Shown one piece after another: positions 1 through 6,156 of a DNA stretch of 31,901 nucleotides. Where the stretch lies: positions 1 to 31,901 of IMG/VR virus record IMGVR_UViG_3300006920_000144; one strand, written 5' to 3'. The notes under the pieces were generated by a model that saw only the letters and a list, made by a program, of their open reading frames with translations, did no database searches and was not told the DNA's origin. Source of the DNA: a virus. Positions within the stretch are counted from its first letter, which is position 1; every line of letters starts with the position of its first letter. The position numbers and the translations under genes are program-made.

Positions 1-19
1 GTAAGGCCCTTCCAATAAC

Positions 20-50
20 TTGGCGGGGTTTTCTTGTGAAGAATAGCCAA
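20..50 (+). other. Two-tier hairpin at window start
   Basis: TTGGC (20-24) pairs with GCCAA (46-50), and inside it TTCTT (31-35) pairs with AAGAA (39-43) around a GTG loop. The preceding bases are GC-richer than the surroundings. It could be the 3' end of an upstream structured RNA or a terminator, but no long T-tract follows. No gene is seen in the first 104 bases apart from this and the promoter. Confidence 0.35.
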
Positions 51-55
51 AATAG

Positions 56-87
56 TTGTAAAATTGTAGAATAATCGCTATATTTAC
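56..87 (+). promoter_or_regulatory. Bacteroidota-type promoter
   Basis: TTG at 56-58, a 20-base spacer, and TATATTTAC at 79-87 match the family repeated through this window (-33 TTG, -7 TAnnTTTG-like). It would start transcription about 10 bases upstream of the lipoprotein gene at 105, and possibly read on to the structured RNA after 826. Confidence 0.7.
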
Positions 88-104
88 ATTATATAATAAG
101 TCAA

Positions 105-380
105 ATGAAAAAAATAACATACCTAGTACTAGCATTAACTTTATTTGTAAGTTGTGCAGACAGTAAAGATTTCGTAATAGACGGAGAAACAGTAACAGTG
201 GAACCTTATGGATGGTTTGATAGCGATTCAAAAAACGAAAATATTGAATATAAGGTTAACATCGGTAATATAGTATTGGACATACTTTTTGTAGAGACAA
301 TTGTCGTGCCTATTATATTAACAGGGGATCAACTATACGAACCTGTTAGAGTGAAGAAAGGTGTTAATAAAGAGTGGTAA
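105..380 (+). CDS. Small phage lipoprotein
   Basis: This encodes 91 residues starting with a classic lipoprotein signal peptide: two Lys, a hydrophobic stretch, then LFVSC with the lipidated Cys at residue 17. The mature part (ADSKDF and onward) is acidic and has no family I recognise. It contains a second hydrophobic run near residues 52-70. It should be exported and anchored in an envelope membrane. Phage lipoproteins often act in superinfection exclusion or lysis, but nothing here decides that. The gene sits directly behind a promoter, and the next gene starts on its stop codon. Confidence 0.7.
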   Translation: MKKITYLVLALTLFVSCADSKDFVIDGETVTVEPYGWFDSDSKNENIEYKVNIGNIVLDILFVETIVVPIILTGDQLYEPVRVKKGVNKEW

Positions 381-586
381 TGAGTGACTCAATAAAAAAA
401 TACGAAGAACTCGTGGCCGAGGGTAGAATATCAAATACAAGCTTCACACCTAGCAGGGTTTATGAAATTCCTCAAGAGCTTGTAGAGCTTATGGTACAGT
501 ATTCAAGAGACTGCCCACTACTATCTCCTAGAGTTGTGTATACAATGGCTGTAGATGAAATGAAAGTAAGAAAAACTTGCGATTAA
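380..586 (+). CDS. Hypothetical 68-residue protein
   Basis: The ATG at 380 overlaps the upstream stop as TAATG, which makes it a better start than the GTG six bases earlier. The product is small and mostly helical (IKKYEELVAEG, QELVELMVQYS) and ends in a short basic tail. It has no recognised domain and no signal peptide. The overlap implies translational coupling with the lipoprotein gene. Confidence 0.6.
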   Translation: MSDSIKKYEELVAEGRISNTSFTPSRVYEIPQELVELMVQYSRDCPLLSPRVVYTMAVDEMKVRKTCD

Positions 587-603
587 CAAAAAAGACACAT
601 AAT

Positions 604-825
604 ATGGATCCACAAATGAACTTAGATATCAATCAAACAAAAGGAGTAACCTGCGATGAATGCGGGGGGAACTTCTTCCAACAAGCAGTACATATTCGAA
701 AAGCTTCGGGCATACTGACAGGTACGGGCAAACCGTCCTATATCCCAATTCCAGTATTCGCCTGCATGAGTTGCGGGCACGTAAATACTCAATTTATGCC
801 TAAGGAGGTTGAAGACTTAGGTTAA
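604..825 (+). CDS. Small zinc-ribbon protein
   Basis: This 73-residue protein has two CxxC knuckles, C17-C20 (CDEC) and C54-C57 (CMSC), separated by a loop rich in Gly, Pro and Ser. That is the usual layout of a rubredoxin-like zinc ribbon. I chose the ATG at 604; a TTG-initiated extension to 577 would overlap the previous gene. It probably binds one zinc. A nucleic-acid or protein-binding role is inferred, not shown. It is the last gene before the long non-coding stretch. Confidence 0.6.
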   Translation: MDPQMNLDINQTKGVTCDECGGNFFQQAVHIRKASGILTGTGKPSYIPIPVFACMSCGHVNTQFMPKEVEDLG

Positions 826-831
826 ATAATT

Positions 832-1650
832 AAACTCTTTGATTGAAGATAAACAATAACATGTAGCCCAATTGCACAGAAGTATCCACTCCTCTACTGG
901 CTCTCATTAAGCACACCAGTCTTTGTTATTAAACTGTATCAGCAGTTGTGTTTATTGGAGATGTATAAAGTAGGGTAGGAAAGATTAAGTTGCTAGTACT
1001 ACTGAAACATATCCCATAGCTGAATTGGGCAAAGAGTTTTTTAAAATACATAGGATAGTATAAAGACACAATAATAGTTCAAATTATATCCTAACAGAAC
1101 ATTATACTATTCTAAAAATTAACAACTAGTAATATGATAGAAAGAGTGTGCTAGTTCACTCGTAATAAAATAGAAAGTAAAGGTTAAACATTGAAACCTT
1201 TGTGAATTAAATAAAAAAGGATTACTTGGTACTAAGGTAGAATGTGAACAATAGTAACATTTTACAGCTATTAGTATTTCATAATTTATAACGGCTGAAA
1301 ACGAAACAGAAGTTAATTTACATAAAGATACCAGTCGTGATACTGGATGTGTTGTTCCCTTGAGAAAGGAATGTACCATAACATACTAATATATAATGCG
1401 TTTAGTACAACACATATGAGTTCTCAACAAGTAGTTAAAAAGATATTTTAAGGTCGCCTATCCCTTACTACGTGACCCTACTCTTATTAGTAAACCATAG
1501 TACAAGTCTGCCACCAATGTTTAAATCTGTGGTAACGATGCAGAGACCAATGGAGCTAGGAGCTAATAAGAAAGAGGGTGCTAAACCATTAAGGTTAAAC
1601 ATTTTTTTTTATTTTAATTAGGAAGAGAGGCTCGAAAGGGTCTTTTTTTT
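832..1650 (+). ncRNA. Large structured non-coding RNA region
   Basis: There is no credible + strand gene between 826 and 1678, but strong long-range complementarity is present. AAACTCTTT (832-840) pairs with AAAGAGTTT (1031-1039), and stacks on GCCCAATT (866-873) with AATTGGGC (1023-1030). The stretch 1051-1063 pairs over 13 bases, with one G-U, with 1102-1114. Hairpins sit at 1144-1161, 1179-1201 and 1331-1346. Near the 3' end ACCCT (1475-1479) and CTTATTAG (1483-1490) pair with AGGGT (1575-1579) and CTAATAAG (1563-1570), enclosing GTCTGC (1506-1511) with GCAGAGAC (1540-1547) and a CCAC/GTGG hairpin. T-tracts at 1602-1610 and 1643-1650 end it. The size and ornate folding recall phage-borne GOLLD and ROOL RNAs. 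I cannot assign a family, and it may be more than one RNA. Confidence 0.6.
1626..1650 (+). terminator. Intrinsic terminator with GAAA loop
   Basis: Bases 1626-1633 pair with 1638-1645 (eight pairs, three of them G-U) around a GAAA tetraloop at 1634-1637, and the run of T extends to 1650. A weaker AACC/GGTT hairpin (1584-1596) followed by nine T at 1602-1610 may act just before it. Together they close the structured RNA region before the lysis genes. Confidence 0.7.
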
Positions 1651-1678
1651 ATGTGCTATTTATAATAAAGACGTACCT

Positions 1679-1894
1679 ATGAAACTCCTAAATAACTTTA
1701 AGGCATGGAAATCTACATTAGCAGGACTTCTATTAATAGGAGCAGGAATAGCATACCTTTTACTAAAAGAGGATATAGAATTAATGATTTTTGGAATAAC
1801 AATAGCATCAGGAATTACCTTATTATTATCTCCAGATACCTTACTAGATGGTATAAGAGCTTTCATCAACAAAAACCAAAACAAAGAAATATAA
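1679..1894 (+). CDS. Small two-helix membrane protein, possible holin
   Basis: This 71-residue protein has two hydrophobic helices (about residues 13-29 and 34-52), a short loop between them (KEDIE) and a polar C-terminal tail. This fits a small phage holin or holin-like protein. Its stop overlaps the start of the DUF5675 gene (TAATG), and small holin genes commonly precede such genes in Bacteroidota phages. The assignment rests on size, topology and context, not on a diagnostic motif. Confidence 0.55.
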   Translation: MKLLNNFKAWKSTLAGLLLIGAGIAYLLLKEDIELMIFGITIASGITLLLSPDTLLDGIRAFINKNQNKEI

Positions 1895-2367
1895 TGACTT
1901 TAAAACTAGAAGTGCTGAGGTTCAGTTCTGCAAAAGATTCTACCTTAGGTATAATGCTTGATGTAACTCAAGGAACTAGATTTCTATGTTACACTCTTGA
2001 AGATGAGTATAGATCAAAGAAAGTACATAGCGAAACACGCATCCCAGCCGGAACCTATAAGATAAAGTTTCGTAAAGTAGGAGGCTTTCATAATAAGTAC
2101 ACGACTAAGTACGGATCAATGCATAAAGGAATGCTACACGTACAGGATGTACCGGGATTTGAGTATATCCTTATACATGTAGGGAATACAGATGAAGATA
2201 CTGCTGGGTGTTTACTTGTTGGAGATGGACAGAACCAGAATGTAACTAAAGACGGAGTAATTTCATCATCAGTAAACGCATACAAGAGAATATATCCACC
2301 AATTGCAAAAGCATTAGAACGAGGGGACGAGGTTACAATCACATATAAAGACTTTGATACTGTATAA
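1894..2367 (+). CDS. DUF5675 family protein, lysis-cassette type
   Basis: This 157-residue protein shows the DUF5675 signature: IPAGTYKI (50-57), a Lys/His-rich middle, IHVGN (94-98) and DTAGCLLVG (102-110). The family is common in phages and prophages beside holin genes, where it is thought to act on peptidoglycan; a catalytic mechanism is not established to my knowledge. The ATG at 1894 overlaps the upstream stop and begins the domain. An in-frame extension to 1705 would run through the holin gene in another frame and is rejected. There is no signal peptide, so export would depend on a holin. Confidence 0.8.
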   Translation: MTLKLEVLRFSSAKDSTLGIMLDVTQGTRFLCYTLEDEYRSKKVHSETRIPAGTYKIKFRKVGGFHNKYTTKYGSMHKGMLHVQDVPGFEYILIHVGNTDEDTAGCLLVGDGQNQNVTKDGVISSSVNAYKRIYPPIAKALERGDEVTITYKDFDTV

Positions 2368-2394
2368 CTAATAGGAAAACATTTAACCGTTATT

Positions 2395-2802
2395 ATGAAA
2401 ACAGGGCTAATATACTTACTAACTATTACAACTATGCTATCATTCATCGGATCATATTTCCTAGGGATAACTGTGGAGAATTCTAAGGAATATATAGCTT
2501 TAGGGCTAGTTATATTTGTTGACGGGTTCTTCGGAATCTGGGCAGGGTGTATAAGAGAGGGGTTCAAGACCTACAAGGCTATAAAAGTGCTTAAGACTTT
2601 TATCTTCTGGACTATACTACTTACTACTCTCCTAGCAGTTGAGAAAAGCTACATGGAAGTATCTTGGCTAAGTCAAACAGTATTAATTCCTTTCCTAGTC
2701 TTTCAAATAGTTAGTATATTAAAAAATGCTACTATGGCAGGATTTGTTAAAAGAGACTTCCTACAGGATATGTTAAAGAATATAGATAAACACAAGGAAT
2801 AG
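2395..2802 (+). CDS. Holin-like membrane protein (phage holin 4 type)
   Basis: The 135 residues carry four hydrophobic segments near 5-25, 33-51, 66-82 and 92-110. The segment VFVDGFFGIWA-like (40-50) and the FQIVSILKNATMAGF stretch (103-117) resemble the conserved D-x3-G and E/Q-x-SILEN-x3-G features of the phage holin 4 family. It follows the DUF5675 gene by 27 bases and ends at a TAG just before a hairpin. Holin or antiholin is the best reading. Two holin-like genes in one cassette is not unusual. Confidence 0.55.
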   Translation: MKTGLIYLLTITTMLSFIGSYFLGITVENSKEYIALGLVIFVDGFFGIWAGCIREGFKTYKAIKVLKTFIFWTILLTTLLAVEKSYMEVSWLSQTVLIPFLVFQIVSILKNATMAGFVKRDFLQDMLKNIDKHKE

Positions 2803-2826
2803 GGGGCTTTAATAAAAAACATAAGG

Positions 2827-2850
2827 AAGGTTGGTGGTTTACTAACCTTT
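2827..2850 (+). terminator. Hairpin after holin gene, overlaps next promoter
   Basis: AAGGTTGGT (2827-2835) pairs over nine positions with ACTAACCTT (2841-2849), one of them G-U, around a five-base loop, followed by a short TTT. The left arm contains the TTG of the next promoter (2831-2833). The T-tract is short, so termination may be partial. Confidence 0.5.
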
Positions 2851-2862
2851 TCCTATATTTAT
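2831..2862 (+). promoter_or_regulatory. Bacteroidota-type promoter inside terminator stem
   Basis: TTG at 2831-2833, a 20-base spacer and TATATTTAT at 2854-2862 give the same layout as the other promoters in the window. It would serve the spanin-like pair and the coiled-coil membrane gene. Its upstream box lies in the left arm of the hairpin. Confidence 0.6.
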
Positions 2863-2878
2863 ATATTAAACTGATCAT

Positions 2879-3223
2879 ATGAAACTTACAAGACAGGATT
2901 TACTATTTCTTATTATCGGCAGTTTAGTTATCTGGAATATAATAACCACCAGAACAGTTACAACGGATATTGCAAAGTATCATGCCATTATTGAGAATCT
3001 TCAAGTAGAGATAGATTCAACCTCACAGTTAAACATAGCACTAATAGGTAAGATTGACGACATTAAAGATAACGTCATCCCAAGTATCTCTAATGATATT
3101 GCAAAATTAGATACTAACATTAACGTAATTAAAAGACAGACAGATGAAAAAATTAGCAGCATTGATACTCTTTCTCTTAATAGCCTTCAACGCTACTTCG
3201 CAGACAGATACAACAACAATTAG
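2879..3223 (+). CDS. Inner-membrane spanin-like (Rz-like) protein
   Basis: The 114 residues comprise one N-terminal transmembrane anchor (about 7-24) followed by a long helical, probably coiled-coil domain (30-100) with heptad-like Leu/Ile, ending in ADRYNNN. This is the topology of an i-spanin (Rz), which links the inner to the outer membrane in the last step of Gram-negative lysis. The next gene starts inside it in another frame (80-base overlap), as in Rz/Rz1 pairs. The call rests on topology and position within the lysis region; no sequence motif proves it. Confidence 0.55.
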   Translation: MKLTRQDLLFLIIGSLVIWNIITTRTVTTDIAKYHAIIENLQVEIDSTSQLNIALIGKIDDIKDNVIPSISNDIAKLDTNINVIKRQTDEKISSIDTLSLNSLQRYFADRYNNN

Positions 3224-3545
3224 ACTTAGGCCCGACATTACGAGACTTATTATAAAGGACCTTATAAAAGGAGACGGATGTTCAGAACAGCTTCAACTTA
3301 CTATGGAGAAGTTACTTAAGGTAGAGACTAGAGAGATTGAGAAGGATAAGATTGTAAAATTACTAGAGAGTAAAGACTTTAATAACCAGTCAATCATACT
3401 ACTACAAAGTCAGCAAATAAATACTTCAAGTGACTTATCTAAAAGCCTTATAAAGGATACAAAAAAGTTAAAAACGAAAGTTGTACTGTGGAAGACAGTT
3501 TCAGTAGGAGCCTTGATAGGAGGGCTCTTTTTAGCAATACAGTAA
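3144..3545 (+). CDS. Exported protein with C-terminal membrane helix, spanin partner candidate
   Basis: The 133 residues begin with a signal peptide (hydrophobic 5-16, likely cleavage after ATSQ at 20), continue with a charged helical middle, and end in a hydrophobic segment (about 112-132). It overlaps the Rz-like gene by 80 bases in a different frame. No lipobox Cys is present, so it is not a classical Rz1 lipoprotein. With a cleaved N-terminus and a C-terminal anchor it may be a membrane partner of the upstream protein in envelope disruption. It could also be an unrelated envelope protein. Confidence 0.5.
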   Translation: MKKLAALILFLLIAFNATSQTDTTTIRLRPDITRLIIKDLIKGDGCSEQLQLTMEKLLKVETREIEKDKIVKLLESKDFNNQSIILLQSQQINTSSDLSKSLIKDTKKLKTKVVLWKTVSVGALIGGLFLAIQ

Positions 3546-3548
3546 TTT

Positions 3549-4724
3549 ATGAAGAACTTAAAGAAGCAATTTTTCCCTTTCCTTATAGCAGTCACAGCCT
3601 TATCAGTAAGTGCATCAGCAGCAATATACTCAGTCTCGGGACTAAGTAAGCTATTTGCAGGAGCAGAAACACAGGTAATGATTATGGCAGGTAGTTTAGA
3701 GGTAGCTAAGCTTATCGTAGCATCTCTACTGTACCAGTACTGGAAAGAATTAAATAGGTGGTTTAAGACTTATTTTGTAGGAGCTTTATTAGTGTTAATG
3801 CTTATAACCTCTATGGGGATTTACGGATACCTATCAGCAGCATACCAAGAAACAGCTAATAAGTCTCAAAATGTAGATACGCAGATTGAATTACTAGAGA
3901 CAAAGAAAGCTAACTACATACAGCAAAGAGATCTGTACAACACAGAGAGAGGTACACTAAGCAAAGGAATCTCAGAACTACAAGCAGGCCTTGCAGGTAA
4001 TAGGATAACTTATACCGATAAGAACGGTAACCTGGTTAACACAACATCAAGAGCTACACGACAAGCATTTGAAAAACAGTTAAATAATTCAACAACCAGA
4101 CAAGAGGAGGTAATTGTAAAACTAGACACTCTTAACAGTAGGATATTTAGGTTAGATACTGAGATCGTTGAAGTGAAGACGTCTAACAACCTTTCAGGGG
4201 AATTAGGCCCATTAAGGTATCTTGCAGAGGTTACCGGTGCACCAATGAGTAATATTATTAACTGGCTACTCCTTGTTATTATTTTTGTATTTGATCCATT
4301 GGCTATAGCATTGGTTATAGCAGCAAATTTTGCTTTTGATAGGCTTAAAGCTCCGAAAGAAGAACCTAAGTCCAAAGAGAGTCCCAAGTTTCCGGAAAAT
4401 AACGTAATTGGTGAATGGTTAGCTGAACATGGTGACCCTAAAGTAAGAGAGCAGTACGAAAAGTTAGTTCTAACAGAGGTGGATACGGAAGCATTACTTG
4501 ATGGTATTGAAAATCCTGAACCTCCAAATGAAGCGTTGGTAGAGGCTATGAAGAGTTATAAAGACACCCTGCACCTAGCAGACACACAGAAGCAAGGTAA
4601 GAGGATTAAGAAAGTTATAGAGAAAGGACACTACCGAACTAAGGTAGAGTTTGAAGATGGTACTACAGACTGGATACCAAACAGCATTCACCCAGAAAAA
4701 AACAAAATAGTGTATATGTCGTAA
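3549..4724 (+). CDS. Large coiled-coil membrane protein
   Basis: The 391 residues have transmembrane segments near 8-30, 42-63, 75-97 and 236-263. A long soluble region with coiled coil (about 104-148 and 172-212) lies between the third and fourth, and a hydrophilic C-terminal domain runs from 265. The motif MIMAGSLEVAKLIVAS (44-59) reminds me of membrane proteins of unknown role in marine myoviruses. The C-terminal end (IKKVIEKGHYRTKVEFEDG) resembles a small beta-sheet interaction module. It starts three bases after the previous stop, so it is in the same operon. It may act at the inner membrane during takeover or lysis; this is inference. Confidence 0.65.
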   Translation: MKNLKKQFFPFLIAVTALSVSASAAIYSVSGLSKLFAGAETQVMIMAGSLEVAKLIVASLLYQYWKELNRWFKTYFVGALLVLMLITSMGIYGYLSAAYQETANKSQNVDTQIELLETKKANYIQQRDLYNTERGTLSKGISELQAGLAGNRITYTDKNGNLVNTTSRATRQAFEKQLNNSTTRQEEVIVKLDTLNSRIFRLDTEIVEVKTSNNLSGELGPLRYLAEVTGAPMSNIINWLLLVIIFVFDPLAIALVIAANFAFDRLKAPKEEPKSKESPKFPENNVIGEWLAEHGDPKVREQYEKLVLTEVDTEALLDGIENPEPPNEALVEAMKSYKDTLHLADTQKQGKRIKKVIEKGHYRTKVEFEDGTTDWIPNSIHPEKNKIVYMS

Positions 4725-4748
4725 GGAATAATTTCCTATATTATATAT

Positions 4749-5006
4749 ATGACAAAAAATAGTGAGGTATACGGGGACAGTGGAAAGCCTGAGAAAGAAT
4801 GGGTTGATCATCCTAGCCATTACGGAGGAGAAGGTAATCCCTACGAGGCCATAGAAGTTATAGAAGCCTGGGAATTAGGTTTCTGTCTAGGAAATACAGT
4901 TAAGTACATTTCTAGAGCAGGAAAAAAGAGTAACACTGTACAGGACCTGAAAAAAGCTTTATGGTATTTAGAGAGAGAGATTAAAAATCAGGAAAGCTAT
5001 GCCTAA
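4749..5006 (+). CDS. DUF3310 family protein
   Basis: The 85 residues match DUF3310: HPSHY at 21-25, KYISRAGKK at 52-60 and DLKKALWYL at 66-74. The family is widespread in tailed phages. It is often labelled a nucleotide kinase, but its biochemical role is unproven. It is a compact full-length copy, preceded by a promoter-like TATATTATA at 4737 whose upstream box is poor. It overlaps the nuclease gene by eight bases. Confidence 0.85.
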   Translation: MTKNSEVYGDSGKPEKEWVDHPSHYGGEGNPYEAIEVIEAWELGFCLGNTVKYISRAGKKSNTVQDLKKALWYLEREIKNQESYA

Positions 5007-5937
5007 GAAGATACCTGAGAAAGTAAAAGAAGTCTGGGACTATAGCGTAAAGCAAAATTACGAAGAGAATACACATATTTCCTACAGTGGATTAGTTCAC
5101 TATGCTACTTGCCCAAGACAGTGGGAAGCTTTACACCTTACAAAAGAAATACCTACCTTACCGTCTATCCATATGACTTTTGGAACAGCAATACATGAGA
5201 CCATACAAACATGGTTAGAGGTGTTATACTATCACAAAGTTAAGGATGCTAATGAGATGGAACTTGATGCTCTACTATATGAGAATATGGTAAACGCTTA
5301 CGTCAAAGATAGAAAAAGAAATAATTTTGAAGACTTTTCTGATGCAGATGAGGTGCAAAAGTTCTTTTTAGACGGTAAGCATATCTTGGATTTTATACAG
5401 AAAAAGAGAGCAGCATACTTTACTACTAAGGGAGTGTATTTGGCTGGGATAGAGACAGTCCTGTACAGGGAGTTACGCCCTAAAGTATTCTTCAAAGGTA
5501 AGATAGATTTGGTATTCTACGATGAAAGAGTAAATAAGTGGCTTATCGTAGATATTAAGACTTCCACGAAGGGCTGGAATAAATTTCAAAAAGCAGACGA
5601 CAATAAGAAAGCACAAATACTCCTATACAAATACTACTTCAGTGAACAGTTTAACATTCCTCTTGATGATATAGAGGTAATGTATTTTATAGTTAAACGA
5701 CAGGTTCCTAAAGATGCTGAGTTTGCTTCAATGCAAAAAAGAGTTCAGGAATTTAAACCACCAGCAGGACCTAGAAAGATGAAGCAAGCAGTTACGTTAT
5801 TGGAAAATTTTGTAAAACAGGCAGTAGGAGAGGATGGACAGTACATACGCCAGGAGTATGCTACAACTCCCTCTAAGGATGCATGTAGATTCTGTGAATT
5901 AAAGAAAAAAAGGCTGTGTCCTGATGCTGATTTCTAA
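4999..5937 (+). CDS. PD-(D/E)XK nuclease with Fe-S cysteines
   Basis: This 312-residue RecB/Cas4/AddB-type nuclease has GTAIHE with H66, KID with D170, and VDIK with D185 and K187, forming the PD-(D/E)XK active site. C38 (ATCPRQW) near the N-terminus and C296, C299 and C307 at the C-terminus give the one-plus-three arrangement of a 4Fe-4S cluster, as in Cas4 and AddB. Such single-domain enzymes in phages probably process DNA ends in recombination or degrade host DNA. No helicase partner is in the window. It overlaps the DUF3310 gene. Confidence 0.85.
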   Translation: MPKKIPEKVKEVWDYSVKQNYEENTHISYSGLVHYATCPRQWEALHLTKEIPTLPSIHMTFGTAIHETIQTWLEVLYYHKVKDANEMELDALLYENMVNAYVKDRKRNNFEDFSDADEVQKFFLDGKHILDFIQKKRAAYFTTKGVYLAGIETVLYRELRPKVFFKGKIDLVFYDERVNKWLIVDIKTSTKGWNKFQKADDNKKAQILLYKYYFSEQFNIPLDDIEVMYFIVKRQVPKDAEFASMQKRVQEFKPPAGPRKMKQAVTLLENFVKQAVGEDGQYIRQEYATTPSKDACRFCELKKKRLCPDADF

Positions 5938-5940
5938 AAA

Positions 5941-5958
5941 AGTATATATGTATATACT
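5941..5958 (+). promoter_or_regulatory. Palindromic operator candidate
   Basis: AGTATATA (5941-5948) and TATATACT (5951-5958) are perfect inverted arms around TG, ending 15 bases before the ribbon-helix-helix gene. RHH proteins bind such sites as dimers and usually control their own genes. The site also overlaps the only promoter-like sequence before the glycan operon. The binding is inferred. Confidence 0.5.
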
Positions 5959-5973
5959 ACAAGGTAAATAGTT

Positions 5974-6147
5974 ATGAGAAATAAAGATAAAAAAATGACA
6001 TCTGTTATGGTGGACCCTGAAAGCTATAAAGATTTTCAAATAAAAGCATTAGAGAATAATTTTTCTTTTCAAAAACTTGCCTCTCGTGCAATTTATCTCT
6101 ATATTAATAATAAGGACTTTCGAGAACAAATACACAAACATAAATAA
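5974..6147 (+). CDS. Ribbon-helix-helix DNA-binding protein
   Basis: This 57-residue protein has an N-terminal strand (TSVMVDPESYKDFQ) then two helices (KDFQIKALENN and FQKLASRAIYLYINN), the Arc/MetJ ribbon-helix-helix pattern. Such small regulators dimerise and insert a two-stranded ribbon into the DNA major groove. It lies directly downstream of a perfect palindrome and just upstream of the glycan cluster, so it may regulate itself and that cluster. It is not part of a visible toxin-antitoxin pair. Confidence 0.65.
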   Translation: MRNKDKKMTSVMVDPESYKDFQIKALENNFSFQKLASRAIYLYINNKDFREQIHKHK

Positions 6148-6156
6148 TACAGTTAC

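Noticed and set aside
1119-1379. Minus-strand 86-residue frame in the gene-free stretch
   Set aside because: No other gene is on the minus strand, the composition is not protein-like, and the region is explained by paired RNA helices.
826-1660. tRNA or tRNA-like genes, tmRNA
   Set aside because: I found no TTCRA-type T-loop with matching acceptor and anticodon stems anywhere in the window.
1705-1893. Extension of the DUF5675 gene to 1705
   Set aside because: It would translate the holin gene in another frame. The conserved domain begins at the ATG at 1894, which overlaps the holin stop.
5928-5960. Promoter of the common family before the RHH gene
   Set aside because: The TATATA run has no TTG at 20 bases upstream; only the palindrome is convincing.
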